Assembly: GCF_029227915.1 (NCBI RefSeq)
Contig: NC_079880.1
Location: forward strand, 25,227,501 to 25,291,500
Length of the DNA: 64,000 nucleotides
From: Hydractinia symbiolongicarpus
Lineage: Eukaryota; Cnidaria; Hydrozoa; Anthoathecata; Hydractiniidae
Direction: 5' to 3'
Shown: piece after piece, positions 11,901 through 32,746 of the stretch
Position numbering within the stretch: position 1 is the first letter of the stretch
Layout: every line of letters begins with the position of its first letter
Notes under the pieces: model-generated
What the model was told of the DNA's origin: nothing
Databases searched by the model: none
Seen by the model: only the letters and a program-made list of their open reading frames with translations
Program-made: the position numbers and the translations under genes

Positions 11901-13680
11901 GTTATGAAATTTAGGGATTTCTCCAGAGACACTAGATGCCCCCTTCCACAAGCTTAATAATTACATTCTGTTTTCTTAAATAAGTTCATCAATTTTAAGT
12001 TATTAATTGATAATTTTTTTTCAAATAGGGTCCCAACAAATATACATTAAGAACTAAAATTTTCGGCGGAAAAACTTTTGGGGACAATTTTCTATTTCAG
12101 TGGAAAACTTTTCGGACAAGATTTATAAAGTCAAAAAATGCATTGATATATCTTTTGAACGAGTTTTTAACCAAATTTCAAAAAAAATGATTACGGGAAA
12201 TGATATTGTGTACATATATTCAATCAAGATCTAAACAAGGGTCTTCAGGATCCAACTTTATAGATAGAGCCTCAGTCGCATGTGAAAATAACAAAAAGAA
12301 TTAGTTCAAATACCCCAGTTTTTATTGATTTTCTATATATTACCCTATATATAATTTCTTTGCATTGCAACTTCGTCCCCGGGGCATTATATATCTTTCC
12401 TGACATCAGGGCCGTCTCGGTTATAGAAAAGAGACAACAGGCGCTGGCAACGAAGTTGTTTGCACTGGTCGCTCCTAATAGCTAAATGTAAACAAAATAC
12501 CAAGCTAAAATATATAAAGCTAGCTGTGACCAACACGGCTACATTATGTTTTTGATCACCTACTACGTGCTGAACATATTAAAAACCTTTGTTAGCTAGC
12601 TTCATACATTTGTTTTTCTTACATCAGTAGCCCATTTTAAGTGTAATATAGCGATTTAAAATTATGGACATTTTCTGAGGATTGAATCATTAGTTTTTTC
12701 TACGTTTCAATTCCATTAAAGCTTCGCTTGTTTGTATGGCCACTTTGCCTATAAATATTCAAAAAAGCAACTGGTGAGTTTCGGGGTTCTGATCATGTAT
12801 TAAACGGTCAACGCTGTAAAGAAGGAATATATAACAACTCCGAACATTACTTTTAAACATCTACGAAATCACATCGCGAGCTGCTTGATATATATAGTAC
12901 GATAACAGCAATGTTTTTCCCTAGCCGTGAACTAAAGCAATGATGTTTTACCCGAAGTCGGTTCTCGTGTTTCCAAAACCAGTCGTGCGAAGTTTACCAT
13001 TCGACTCTCCACTTGAAATGACAAAGGCCTTCGAGTTAAATCTTTTCTAAGAAAATTGGAAAGCGAGACAAATCCTGGTTAGGAAACATCTATAAAAAGA
13101 ATGTCCGCAGAAATCTGTCGATTTGTTAGTCCCTTCTTTCCTTCCTTGTTTCACACATGTCCGTTTTTCTTACAACCGCTCTTCCTATGTCCTCGAGAAA
13201 ACAAATTGAAGTTTTTGTAATTCTTTAAGGTTATCTCTCAGTAAAAGCAGAAAAATTCCCTCCTAAAAATACTGAGGGTGCTGTAAGCTGCTTTTTATAT
13301 AAACTACCTACCGAAAAAGGCAACGAAAACGGTAAGAAAAAACTACGGCAAAGAAAGTCTGTTTACGGCTGATAACTCTCCCTCTTCCTGTCCGTTTTGT
13401 CTCCATTTCTGCTAAACCCTTTTGGCATACGCTTGTTAGATACAAAGTTTATTTGCGCCCGCCTTAGGGGTAACAATATCACCAAAAGTAACCTGGTACG
13501 TCAAGCATCGTGTCTAACCATAAAAGTACTTCTCAAAGTATAAGTACATAATTGGTCAAGTATCCGTTGGACACAACTACCCAATTCTTAATCATTGTTT
13601 GCCTTGGTTGAGCAGGTTAAACAGACAAAAATCGATCTGTCAACAATATATGAAAAAAGAAAACACGACATTCGAGTAAA
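8912..13680. other. Intergenic, no gene seen
   Basis: Only short frames of about 60-70 codons are present, none with recognisable motifs. One short inverted pair exists (GCAACTTCGT near 12369 and ACGAAGTTG near 12450), which could be a small foldback element. No RNA gene was recognised. Confidence 0.4.
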
Positions 13681-13793
13681 TATTCTTTTACTTAAAAACA
13701 CAGGCATGTTTTCATCACTTTCACAAGCATATAGAAGAAATAACTTTTCCCGTAATAAAATATCGTTCTAGACATTCATTAGTACACACAAAC

Positions 13794-13799
13794 TTTAAT
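13794..13799 (-). promoter_or_regulatory. Candidate PABP poly(A) signal (ATTAAA)
   Basis: The plus strand reads TTTAAT, giving ATTAAA on the minus strand about 400 nt past the PABP stop codon. No canonical AATAAA was seen between it and the stop. This assignment is tentative. Confidence 0.3.
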
Positions 13800-14197
13800 T
13801 CTCAAGACAGTTTTCTTCCTATAAAAAACATCAACCCTGAAAAACACTCTCCGTTTCAAAATAACTTTTCCTTACAAACAAAAACAAATCTCTGAGAACA
13901 CAAGGAGTCCTAACAAAAGAAATCCACTAGCACGAGACACAATCAGAAAGGGTGCGCATTTAAGACACTGAATCATAAATACGATACTTCAACAACAACT
14001 TATCGCTAACTACCTAAAAATGCCACTTCAACTACATTTGAGATAAGAACTCGACAAGTTGTTTTTTTTGTATTAACTGATAGCTTAACTATAATGCATT
14101 TCACTTTTCAAAATAATCTTGTATTCTTTTAAAACCATATTTCTTCCACTTGTCCATTAAAATAAAAAACATGCCTGGTTGGTAGAAGAACGTTTTT

Positions 14198-21959
<7,762 letters not shown>

Positions 21960-24900
21960 ATGGGGAGTGTTTTGGGATTACTAGGCGGCTGTTCAGTTGC
22001 TAGTTGTTTACCATCTATTGGTGGTTGTTGTGCAACTCAGGTATATAATTATTTCATTTATAATGCCTATCCTTTTTACATGAGACTCGGTCATATCACA
22101 GCTAAGTACTGAATTTAAATTTTTTGTTGTGGCCACTGAAATGGCTACTTATACATTTCAATCAGAGCTAGCTAGCTACCTAAAGCAGCCAGGTGCTGCT
22201 GAGTAAAAATCACATTTAGTGCAGATAGAGGATAAAAGGCTCTTAACTATAACAAAGTAAACGAAAATGGTATTTTTGTATGTTGTTGAGGATAAAAAGT
22301 TGTTTATCAAGTCCTTTTAGAATCGTTTTTTGTTCTCATGTTATTTAGCTAAGCTAAGACTTGTGATGCCATGAGTACTTTTTAAAAAAATACTGACGTT
22401 ACGTTTCTAGCTAGCTAGCTACCTTTAATTAAAAAGGATAAAAAAATTAAAAAGGTCAAGATATCATCAAAAGAGCATAAGTCCACATTCTCGGATCCGG
22501 GTTAACATGCTTCAAATTTTCTGATCATTTACAACAAAAATGAGCAGCATATTTAAATTCAGCAGCAAAATTTATGGAAGCATGGAAAGTTTATACACCA
22601 AGTACAACTGCCTCTATTAGTAGCCAAACTTTTGATGTTTTATGAAGAAATGATCACACAAATTAACTGCAGTGAAAATTTTTCACTGCAGTTGGATATT
22701 ATAGTTAAACTCTTATAAAATTTTAAAACTTTAAATTACAATAAATCATGTTCTAAAAATCTTCTAAATTTCCTGTGTTATTTTTCCCAAAAGTTCCTTG
22801 TTTTCTTTTTCAAAATTTGATAATATTAACCCGGATACCAGAATTGCTAAAATGTTTTGAAACTTTTTGCAACTTTGCAAGATATTTAAATGATACTGAT
22901 TTATTATATTATCATCAATGAGTCTTAAGATCAGATAAAAATATTGAATTGAATTGAATTTTTTATTTCAGTGATATAGATACAGATAACATAGTTACAG
23001 TTTTTAAATATGGAGACCGTCAAATTATTATTATATATATATATTCTTAGCTAAACGGGTGAGGCCACCATTGAGAAAAAAACAACATATAAAAACTGAT
23101 ATAAATGTATATATATGATGACAAATAGTAGATATTAACTCAGATTGAGCTCAAATATCTGAAGAATGATAAAAGATTTTCAAGAAATTTTAAAAGAATT
23201 GATAAACAACATTTTTATCCTTTTTAACATACAAGAATATCATTTTCAATGCAGAAATTCCATTAAAAGAATAGCAAAAACTAATGACAGCCTTGCTAAC
23301 TTTGGATAATTCCTTAAAATCTACATTCAGAGCTAAAATCTTAAATCAGTTTGTTTAAGATTTGTACATGGCTAAAAAACCTGACAGTGTATTTTACCTT
23401 GTGACAGCATGCAGAAAAAAAAATAATAAAAGAGAAAAAGGTCAAACAGAGACCTACAAACCTAACACTAAACAAAACTACTAAAACTACATGTTTCTTC
23501 ATTGGTATATTAAGGCCACGAAAATTTTAGATTAATTTTTTTTAAAAACGAGCATCGTGATTGGTTACTACACGTGGAGAGAAGAGACAAGTAATATGAA
23601 GACTAAAATTTGTCTTAGTCAGGTTTTTTTTTAGGTGATACAGTTATGCAAGGTATAGCTAACTAGAAGGACTGCAGTCTCAACCTATCCAGAAGAACAT
23701 AAATAAAAACATATTTACCATAATAACAAGTACACCCGGTGTCTCCTGAATTTTTTTCATTTTTTTAAAAAAAATGTGTTTGGACATGTTTCAACATTTA
23801 CGTTTTCATGGGGGGATTCTTGTGCATGGGTAAAAAAAATCTAAAAAATCGACAGGAAAAAAAATGCACACCCTGGGGGAAGAAATTAAGTAATAGTAAG
23901 TAAGTAATAGTTTATTCATCAATAGACAAAAAGTACATTATTTTATAGAAAAATTATTTTATAAGTATTGTTGTAAATAAGTCTATTGAAAGGAGATCAC
24001 CACAAAGCAAAATAGCTTGAATGAAAGTGGTGACAACCTAAGAAACAGGAAATCACAAATAGGACAAAGTGCAAAGTCAGGACTGGGACTAATACAAAAC
24101 GCAAAGGAATTCATATAGATATATCTAGTCAAATAGGAATTTATACCAAGAAAAGCAGGTCAAAAATCAAGGCACAAGGCATGATGCAAAAAATATGGAG
24201 GCTGATACACTATAATAAAATTTAGTAGCTGTTTAAGAAATGCTCAAATAGAATAGGTTGGATCTCAAAGTAGATTTACTAAGAAGTCAAAAAGAAAAGG
24301 ATTTTTGTACCTCATTCCACGATTTTAAAGAGTGAAATCTGATAGACTTTTTCCCAAATGATGTTGAAACAACAAAACGTAATTTTAAAAGCCCTTGTTG
24401 ATCAGCACGAGTGTGTTGATCATGAGAAAAGTTAATGGAAAAAGTATTTTTGATAGTGTCAGGAAGGCTATTATGAGCTAAGTTGTGCAGAAAAATAATA
24501 TTTTGTATGGAGATCATGTCAGGAAACTTGAGAAGTCCGAGATTGAAGTAGAGTGAACTGAGTGGTGTGTAGAGAGTTCAAATTAAAGTCAAATTGAAAC
24601 TGAAAACTTTTATGTATACTGTAGCTAATGGCATCTTTTCCCTGATAAAATATTCTAAAGCAAAACTAAATGCAAACTATTTTTGAATTTTAAGACCAAA
24701 AATGCCTCAACCTGAAAATAAAGTTTGGAAGGAATCCACGACTTACCACCTGTAAATAAAATTTTGCCTGTCGATTTGCCTAAAAATTTGTCTAAAAAAT
24801 TCGGGGGATTATAAACAACATGCATCAGATGAAACTTGTCTATTTGATAGGTACCTCAAATATATATATACTAGTCGTTAGCCCATGGAAAAATCCACGG

Positions 24901-27900
24901 GGTCGCCCGTCTTTTAAATTAACTCGTTGCAACAAAGTTGGCAAAAATATATTGCATTTGGTATTGGTGTGCATTTTAAAAATTTTGTGTTTCCGCCACG
25001 GGACACGGCTTGCGTGGACACACAGATATACGACGGCTATTATTATAGAGATATAATATATATAGGCAGCAAAAATAGCATTTACTGAGTCTCGTTGCCT
25101 TATTTTTTATGAAAATATTTTTTGCATGTGATTTATATGTGACTGACTTGAAATTATGATGGCCGCTATTGCCCATTTCTCTTTTTACTAAAAACTCTTC
25201 AGTTCTTTCCTTTGTATCTTCTCTTCCAATCCAAAACATAAAATGTTTGAATAAACAACACCCACTCTAAGCCATAAAAAACATTCAATGTTCTCAAAGT
25301 ATATATATACACAAAAATGTTAGGGACATATTAATAGAAAAACTTTAGATAAAAATGTATATATATTCCTTAATTTTTTATTAATAGTTTACCCGGTAAA
25401 TACTTCCATGATTTGGAGGACTTTGGCATGTGCTCATGCTTACTGATGCCTTGGCTACAATAGAAAACACTTTGTAAAACGATGCACATGGTATGAATAT
25501 TTTAAGGATGGTTCATCAAAAATAAATAAATATGAATTTATCAATTTATAGGGGTGTATATAATCATAGTTTAGTTAAAGCATACAATTTCAAAATCTTT
25601 AGTAGATATTCCTTAATTGGAAATGCTAAAAAAAAAATTAAATAAATATCTTAGTACCAATACAATGAAGATTGCCAAGTATATGCCAAAATCAGACATT
25701 AGAAATTTTCAGTAATTAAAGTTAAAGGAAACCCAAGGTATAAAGTGATGCTGGCTTATATTATAGAGCTTAAAAAGTTAGATAACAAGACTTTTTAATT
25801 TTTTTAAAAAGCTCTTTTTGTTTTAAGATATTTACATTTCAAGAATTTCAAATTCAATTATGATGTCATATATAGGAAATAGCAAATTTTGACATTTTTT
25901 GTCATCAGTAATTTTAGACCTGTTAAGGGATTTGCATTTAAACTTTATCAATGCATAAAAATTATAAATTTGACAAAATTACACTTGTTTGCTCATCCCA
26001 GGCTTCTTATATTTTACAGTATATAAACACAATAATTCAGGATCTGCAACTTAGTTTGTAAAAAAGTTTAAGCTAAGTTGGCTAAGCTTGGATAGGCCCT
26101 ATATGTTTTTTCACAGAGTAAGGAGAGTGATTGCCATATGTGGGTGGTTTTACTCCTGGCCATGCCTGAATACACATGAAAGACTGAGTTTTAAAACATA
26201 TATAAAAGCGAGAAGACTGTCACTAAACAATGAAACTGACAAGCATTACATGTCGCGATAGTAATAGTTTTTAAGCAAAGACAACACAACAATTATCATC
26301 ATTGCTGCAATTTTTTGGCAATTGTAGCTTAAAAATAAAACCTAATAATTTTATATGTGCATATAGCACTGATGATGTTTTTATAATAAAACAAAAAGCT
26401 TCCGCCTACATCTATATTATAATACCCGTATACGTCCGTCCGTCTGTCTGTCACGCAAAATGGTAGCTTAGCTGCGCAGGTAGCGAGACGCACGCAATGC
26501 GGTATAAAAAGGACGGGCGAATCCGTGGATTTTTTCACAGGCTAACGACTAGTTTTTTAATTTTGTCTTATTTTTTTATTTTAAACTTTATTTGTTCTTC
26601 TTACAATTAATTCTTACAATTCTTCTTACAATTAATTTTTCTGCTTTCAATGCTATATCATGCCTTGAATCACTAGCAAGGAATCCTAAATTATACATTT
26701 TGATTCCCTTTGACGACGATTCAATACGGGCGAGTGAATGTTACCATAGCCCTGGGTTAACCGAAGCCATGTGAGGGAAATTGGGGAGATGGCACACTGT
26801 GTGGGCTGTGGATGTTGCAAGGAGTTGTCTGGTAGAGCGTGGACCCTAACTGGGTCTGCGTAGCTCAAAATGAGCAATAAATATTCCAGAACTTCCCGTC
26901 TAAGCCATGGCCCCTCCTGGAAATAAAAGACAGGGTATATCCCTCGAAATTTGGGAGGCTAGCCATGTATAATATGCACATCCATCCATCCATCCTTCCA
27001 TCCATCATATAATTGTATAATTTGAATTCCTGTTCAGTTTAAAGAAGAACAATTATCAATACTATGGGTGATTGAAAATAAAATGTGATCACGAAAAGTG
27101 TGACAGACAGTATTATCCATCAATCTTAGATATAAAATTGGCAAATTTTAGTTAATCTTTAACTTTCTATATACTTTCTCATGTAGGAAGCATGGATTCT
27201 TTCCACTTCTTTTAAGAAATGAAACAAGCCGGACTTTACACCATTATCTTTATCTAAGAAAATGTAATTCTATCTCTTTCTTAGGCAGCTTGTTGCTGTG
27301 GATCAGCTGCATGCAGTCTTTGTTGCAAGGCTTGTCCATCATGCAAGAATTCAACTGCAGCTCGCATTGGCTATACTTTTATGCTGTTACTGGCCTTTAT
27401 ATTGTCATGTGTTATGTTGTCACCAGGGCTACGTGACAAGTTAGAAAAAATTCCTCAATTCTGTGATCGTGTTGGTGAAGAAAACTGTGACAAAGTAGTT
27501 GGATACTTGGCAGTATATCGTGTTTGCTTTGCAGCTGCTGCATTCTTTTTCTTCATGGCCATTGTCATGTTTAAAGTCAAGAGCAGCCAAGATCCTAGGG
27601 CCAAATTTCAAAACGGGTTAGTATAACAATCAATTTATAAAAAATTTAAATTTTCTTTTTCACTTTTTATTGAATCAAGTTATTTTGTGATTCAAGTATG
27701 AAGTTTGAAATTTGTATTACTGTGGAAAGTCTGTCATTTCTTGAGCATGATATAGTTTCAAGAAATAATAAACTTCCCACAGTAACATGAATACTGAACA
27801 AAAAAACTGAAATAATATCTTCAATAACTTGAAATTCATGTTTTTAGATTTTGGGCAATCAAATTTTTAATGTTCATTGGCTTGTTGGTTGGAGCATTTT

Positions 27901-30900
27901 TTATCCCAAAAGGGGATTTTTCTGAAAGTAGGTTTTTGTTCTGAAACAAAGATTTTAGAAGATACTATTTTTCTCTCAAAAATAATTGTTTCTGGTATAT
28001 GTTTTTGGTTTAATTCTTTTGTGTTTTTAGTTATACTTTTATTTCTCCTTTCATAGCATGGATGTATGTTGGTATGACAGGAGGTTTCTTGTTTATTTTA
28101 ATTCAACTTGTGTTGCTGATTGATTTTGCTTACAAGTGGTCAGAACGATGGTACGTTATTTTTCTGTCTTAAAGTATGACTTGAATTTCATGCAAAAATC
28201 TTAATGGTATTTTTTTAAGCTAAAAAATTCTTTAATAATATTCACACTTTGTCAGGTTGTGCTAACCACACATAAAATCTTTAAATTGAAACCTCTTAAT
28301 TCCCAGTCATTCTCTACAGGCTATTGACTAGTCTATACATAATATAATATATTATATAATGTGTGTTGTCTAAGCCAATTTAAAAAACAGCGTTTTGTAA
28401 GTGAAAATACCATTATAATCGTACCTATAATCATAGTAATAATAATAACAGGTGTGCGAGGATGCACAAAATAGCGATCCATGAAATAATTTTTTTTCTT
28501 TAAAAGATTCCTTAATCGTTTTCTGTTCTTATTATTATAGGATTGGTAATTACGAAGAAACAGATAACAAAAAATGGTTTATTGGTAGGTGCATATTGTT
28601 ACTGTGTTTTGTGGGTGCAAAATATTATTACATTCATATTATTCATTTAAACAAACCCCCTCTTAAATTCAGCTACAACTTGTAGTCAGCAGGCTTCTTA
28701 TTGTGCAGTAAAGTATTAAAAATATGTATAATTTGAGGCATTTTTGTTAAAATTTAATGCATGAAGTTTTTTTATAGGACTTGCGGTCAGCACGGGTGTA
28801 TTATACGCCATTGCTTTGACGATTGTTATATGTTGTTACTTGTTCTATACACAGGTATGCTATTTTACTCAGATTGTATGGAAAGTTATTTGCCAAGTGT
28901 TTGCTCTCTTTTGTGAATAAAATATAAACCTCCAACGCTTATACCAACCTATAGAACGTGGTGATAGTGTTTCTCACTTACCGTTACAGTGTCCCCACTT
29001 TCCCTTCAATGTCTCCACTTTCCCTTCAATGTCTCCACTTTCCCTTCAGTGTCCCCACTTTCCCTTCAATGTCTCCACTTTCCCTTCAGTGTCTCCACTT
29101 TCCCTTCAATGTCTCCACTTTCCCTTCAATGTCTCCACTTTCCCTTCAATGTCTCCACTTTCCCTTCAATGTCTCCACTTTCCCTTCAATGTCTCCACTT
29201 TCCCTTCATTGTCCCCACTTTCCCTTCATTGTCCCCACTTCATTGTCCCCACTTTCCCTTCATTGTCCTGAATCTAGTGTTGCCTATGTTTTTCATAACA
29301 TACATGTTTCATAACATACATATATTTTTTCACTGAGCTTCTACATGTGACTGAGAGCTATATTTAGCTATCACAAATTCAGTTTGCTTGATAATTTTCT
29401 AAAGCAGTCGACATTTTGCAGGCAATTTAGATGCTGCTTCAAAGAGAGTGGAATAAATTAAAGCAATTTTTGTTTTTGTATTTTTACTGACTAATTGCTG
29501 ATTATCAAACACGTTGGATGTCATCGAGATTTTTTAAGCCATTGAGAATTATACAGTAGATGTATATTATAGTTAGACCAAAAAAATATATGCCTGGTTT
29601 CCGTTAACTACAGACCTAAAACATTTTTTTCGCATCTGTCTGTTTAAATTAAGTCAAATGCAAAATATATTAAAAAAATAGTCCTTAGATGTACAGAGAT
29701 TACTTATTCTCCAATTAATCACACAACATTGAAACATTAAAATCGCTTGAAACATTCTATGAAGTCAATACATTGCATTCTCTATACCTTTTAAAAAGAT
29801 TTAAATATGTTTACCATAAAATAGAAGTTCCAATTGATTTGACAACAACTATATTTCCCTTAAAAAACACAGACGAACGAAAAATTAGTTATACTTTCCA
29901 ATAAGGGTCCTACACTTAAATCATATAGTTCCATACCCTCCTCCCTCATAAAAAACAGGCGAAATGATTTATCATTTTAGTCCCCTGGGTACGCAATTCC
30001 TAACACTAACCCAGTAACAATTTTAATGCTCCAAAGATTTTTTTATAGAAATCTGGATGCAGCTTAAATAAGTTCTTCATCAGTTTCAATTTAATCCTCT
30101 GCGTCATCGTTTCCCTCATGACCATACATCCGCGTATCCAAGACTCTCAGCCCACATCTGGCTTGCTGCAAGCTGCAGTCATCTCAGCATACGCAATGTA
30201 TTTGACGTGGTCAGCCATGAGCAATGAGCCTGATGAAACCTGCAACCCAAGTAAGCGTATATTGACTTTTACTACCACAGTAGACGAGTGTATTCCTTCA
30301 CTACCTGCTGTTCTGTCATTTTTCAGTAATGTATTTTTGTCGACATTTCACTTAAAGGAGCTTTTGCTAGTTTTTTTATTCTATTTTTGGGGATTTCATC
30401 TATTGATACAATGTACAATATGTATCACTATCCCAGATTCAAAATTGTCATAAAAATCAACGCCCGTCAGACTAATGTCTGTTTTTCATTAATAACCGTT
30501 GATAACTTCTACCGTTTGAAATTTGCGCCTAACTCTAGCTCAACTTTCTGCAAGCCAAAATAAAAGTTTAGGCCTTTTTCTAACAAATAAGCTTGGATTG
30601 GGCATCTAGTTCGTTTTTGTTCTTGAGTTATGGTCAATTGAAGTTGGAATAAAAGTTGTGTCAAAATTGGGCTTTTTGACAAACGCACAGCACAAGGGTT
30701 ATTATGCTAAATCTCCAATACGCTAAACATGGTAGCGTTTTCGGAATTTTTATTGGTTATTGCTTGTTATTGAAAAAGATGCAAGCGCTAGGAAGTTGAC
30801 TCCTCATGATTACCTACAGCAGTTTAAAATCGATACTAATGCGCGTGCGCGGATGCTATACCCTGAGAGCTTTGACCAAGAAGTTTGGAAAGAGTCCTTT

Positions 30901-32746
30901 AAGATCGTTAAAACAAGTCTAAATGTTGATTTGTTAAAACACTTCTATTTTTTTCGCAGGTGGTAGTTTTTTAAAGAGCACGAGCCTAGCACCAGGATTC
31001 GACATGCAAACTGGATTCTCTGCTGCTTTGTTGTTTGTAACAGTGGTGTATTCTTGTATTAAGACGAGTAGTGGCTCATCACTTTCCATTCAAGCTGACA
31101 GCATGGAAAACGTTCTCATAAATGATGATCAGGACGAGGTATGTAATGGTTTTGTTTTCTGTACGCGCAAAGTTGTTACGATATATCAAAGCTCCGTGTT
31201 TTCTATCACGATATGTAGAAGCTTTGTCTTTTGTAAGGTTCACTTTGCGCGCGGTTATTACGATATATAGAAGCTCTGTTCTTTTTGCGGGGTTATTACG
31301 ATATATCGAAGCTCTGTCCTTTTTACGATTACTTTACGCGCGGTTATCACGATATATCGAAGCTCTGTCCTTTGTACGGTCCACTTTGCGCGCGGTTGTT
31401 ACCACATATCGAAGTTTGTCTTTTGTACGGTTTATTTTGCGTTTTAAAGATTAATAATTATTTCTCTGTTTTTTTGTTGATGAAATAGGTTTTGTCGTAA
31501 CAGCTAATTTCAGTGTTACTCTACTAGCTACAAATTGAGATTTTAATGATCTCATATGGTTGAAAAGTCGAGAAATTTCTCGGTCTGTGGTGTGTTTTTC
31601 TACCCGGGCTGATTTTGGATATTTCTAACAATGCTATCATAGTTATCATAATTATTATATAAAAAAACGTACAGTAATACCTCACTGAAAGTTCAACGCT
31701 TTTGCTAAAATAAACATCGGCTCACGTACATTTTAATCCTTTTTTTAAGGATGTGGAGATCAAAGGTCAAAAGGTTTACGACAATGAAAGTACTCAAGTA
31801 GCGTATAGCTACTCATTTTTTCATTTCACTTTCTTCCTGGCGTCACTCTACATCATGATGATGTTAACGAACTGGTACAGGTAGGAAATATTTTTGTTAT
31901 CAATAGTTCGTATTTTTTCCATATTTTGATATATTTGCTGGTTTCTTTTTTGATTTTTTACCATCGAAAGAATGCCCTGCGACGTTAAAAAAGAAATGCG
32001 ATACGCCTGACGACTCATTTGTTAATAAGATCATTTTGTTAATAAATGAGCCGTATTTCGATTCATCGAATATACTCCGATGACCGATCAGTTAGGTCTT
32101 GGGAAGAATGGAATTTAGGCTATGCGTTTGTAATGTTATGTTCTCTCTTGTTTGGAAGGGTTAAGATGGTACCTAAGTGAGTGGTTGAGGAGATGAGAGC
32201 AGAAAGTTTTAAAAGTTATATACCATTTGTTTCTACCAGATATTTTTCAGACAGTTAGGTATATTAGCGAAATTTCATAAACGCAAAAAAATTTTCTTCA
32301 ATTCACGGAAAATAGAAAATCTGGGGAATTTTTACAATTTTTTTTGCGGCATTCGCGGATTTTAATGCCGACAAAATTTTCCAAAAGCATCGATTATTCT
32401 ATAGTTTATATTTATTTTATATCGCTCAGGCGCGTAAATTTTTGCACCTAAAGTATTGAACCAATAAACATCAAACAACTTATGCGTTGTATAGCTAGAT
32501 CTAAGGGTATGTGAAAAGTAAAAACCCACAGCGATTCTGTCGAAGCGTTGACCCGTACTTGTTTTGAGACATAAAAATGAAAATTCTCTGTTTATATTTA
32601 GCCCCGAAGGATCGAACGTGGAAACATTAACAAGCAACATGGCTACCGTGTGGGTAAAAATGGCATCCAGTTGGGCGTGCTTTCTTATTTTCACTTGGAC
32701 GTTAATCGCACCCATGATGTTTCCTGATCGAGAATTCTTTTCTTAA
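21960..32746 (+). CDS. SERINC: Serine incorporator (SERINC/TDE1) family protein
   Basis: Ten exons join in frame: 21960-22040, 27285-27616, 27848-27927, 28057-28150, 28541-28584, 28778-28854, 30049-30250, 30960-31138, 31750-31880 and 32602-32746. They total 1,365 nt (454 aa), normal for SERINC. All introns are GT-AG with matching phases. The protein starts [20 protein letters not shown] and then has the cysteine-rich [14 protein letters not shown] region. Family blocks follow: [69 protein letters not shown] and [12 protein letters not shown], ending at TAA 32744-32746. About ten hydrophobic segments fit a multipass membrane protein. SERINC proteins are linked to phosphatidylserine/sphingolipid metabolism and lipid scrambling. 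Exon 1 was found by its family N-terminus; intron 1 is 5.2 kb and full of repeats. Confidence 0.95.
22665..22693. repeat. Perfect 29-nt palindrome (SERINC intron 1)
   Basis: AACTGCAGTGAAAA is followed by one T and its exact reverse complement TTTTCACTGCAGTT. Confidence 0.85.
22946..23400 (-). mobile_element. Probable LINE 3' end with TTCAA tail
   Basis: On the minus strand an AT-rich sequence ends in AATAAAAAATTCAATTCAATTCAA, the kind of short tandem tail found at the 3' ends of CR1/L2-like non-LTR elements. No reverse-transcriptase coding is visible upstream, so the left limit of the body is arbitrary. Confidence 0.4.
23888..24580 (-). mobile_element. Non-LTR retrotransposon (LINE) 3' fragment
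   Basis: The minus strand from about 24580 encodes [18 protein letters not shown], then [36 protein letters not shown] and [14 protein letters not shown]. This matches the general pattern of the extreme C-terminus of LINE ORF2 proteins. A 3' untranslated stretch follows, ending in TTACT-type repeats at 23888-23910. The element is 5'-truncated, so reverse transcriptase and endonuclease are missing. It lies in SERINC intron 1. Confidence 0.65.
24871..25051 (-). mobile_element. Helitron-like element, 181 bp (SERINC intron 1)
   Basis: On the minus strand it starts A|TCTCTATAATAATAGCCG and ends CCGTGGATTTTTCCATGG, GCTAACGACTAG|T. The TC start, the 3' hairpin about 12 bases before CTAG, and insertion between A and T all fit a Helitron. 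It is non-coding. Confidence 0.7.
26411..26552 (+). mobile_element. Helitron-like element, 142 bp (SERINC intron 1)
   Basis: It starts A|TCTATATTATAATACCCG and ends GGGCGAATCCGTGGA, TTTTTTCACAGGCTAACGACTAG|T. Both ends match the copy at 24871-25051. This is the shortest complete copy and the clearest definition of the family's two ends. Confidence 0.75.
26702..27006 (+). mobile_element. 5'-truncated SINE, same family as 19113-19478
   Basis: The body (GGGCGAGTGAATGTTACCAT, through GGCACACTGTGTGGGC, to GAGGCTAGCCATGTATAAT) matches the minus-strand SINE in PABP intron 1. The tRNA head is missing; homology begins inside the B box. The tail is a CATC tetranucleotide repeat at about 26980-27006. 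Confidence 0.85.
27717..27785. repeat. 27-bp inverted repeat hairpin (SERINC intron 2)
   Basis: TTACTGTGGAAAGTCTGTCA and onward pairs with the segment ending AAACTTCCCACAGTAA, with about four mismatches over 27 bp and a loop of about 15 nt. It lies between exons 2 and 3. Confidence 0.75.
28328..28450 (+). mobile_element. Helitron-like 3'/5' junction remnant (SERINC intron 4)
   Basis: CTACAGGCTATTGACTAG (ending at 28331) resembles the family 3' terminus. TCTATACATAATATAATA starting at 28332 resembles the family 5' terminus. This is the same tail-to-head junction as at 243/244 and 7933/7934. The right limit is arbitrary. Confidence 0.35.
28991..29268. repeat. 20-bp minisatellite (SERINC intron 6)
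   Basis: Twelve near-identical units of GTCTCCACTTTCCCTTCAAT run from 28991 to 29230, then two irregular units. The strand is pyrimidine-rich. Because 20 is not a multiple of three and the unit has no stop codon, all three plus frames stay open and encode the same 20-residue repeat. These frames are not genes. Confidence 0.95.
31150..31445. repeat. Imperfect 50-65 bp tandem repeat (SERINC intron 8)
   Basis: Five to six copies share ACGATATATCGAAGCTCTGT and most also TTTGCGCGCGGTTATTACG, with variable spacing from internal deletions. Three overlapping plus-strand frames read through it, but the SERINC exon 8 donor at 31139 places it in an intron. Confidence 0.85.

Noticed and set aside
28958-29336. 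Three overlapping plus-strand frames with a 20-residue peptide repeat
   Set aside because: They come from a 20-bp minisatellite lacking stop codons in every frame, inside a SERINC intron.
29560-29990. Possible LINE ORF2 C-terminal remnant in SERINC intron 6
   Set aside because: Only weak protein-like stretches with many stops; no clear motif or 3' tail.
30118-30453. Stand-alone 111-codon frame
   Set aside because: Its first part is SERINC exon 7 (30049-30250); the remainder is intron after the GTAAGC donor.
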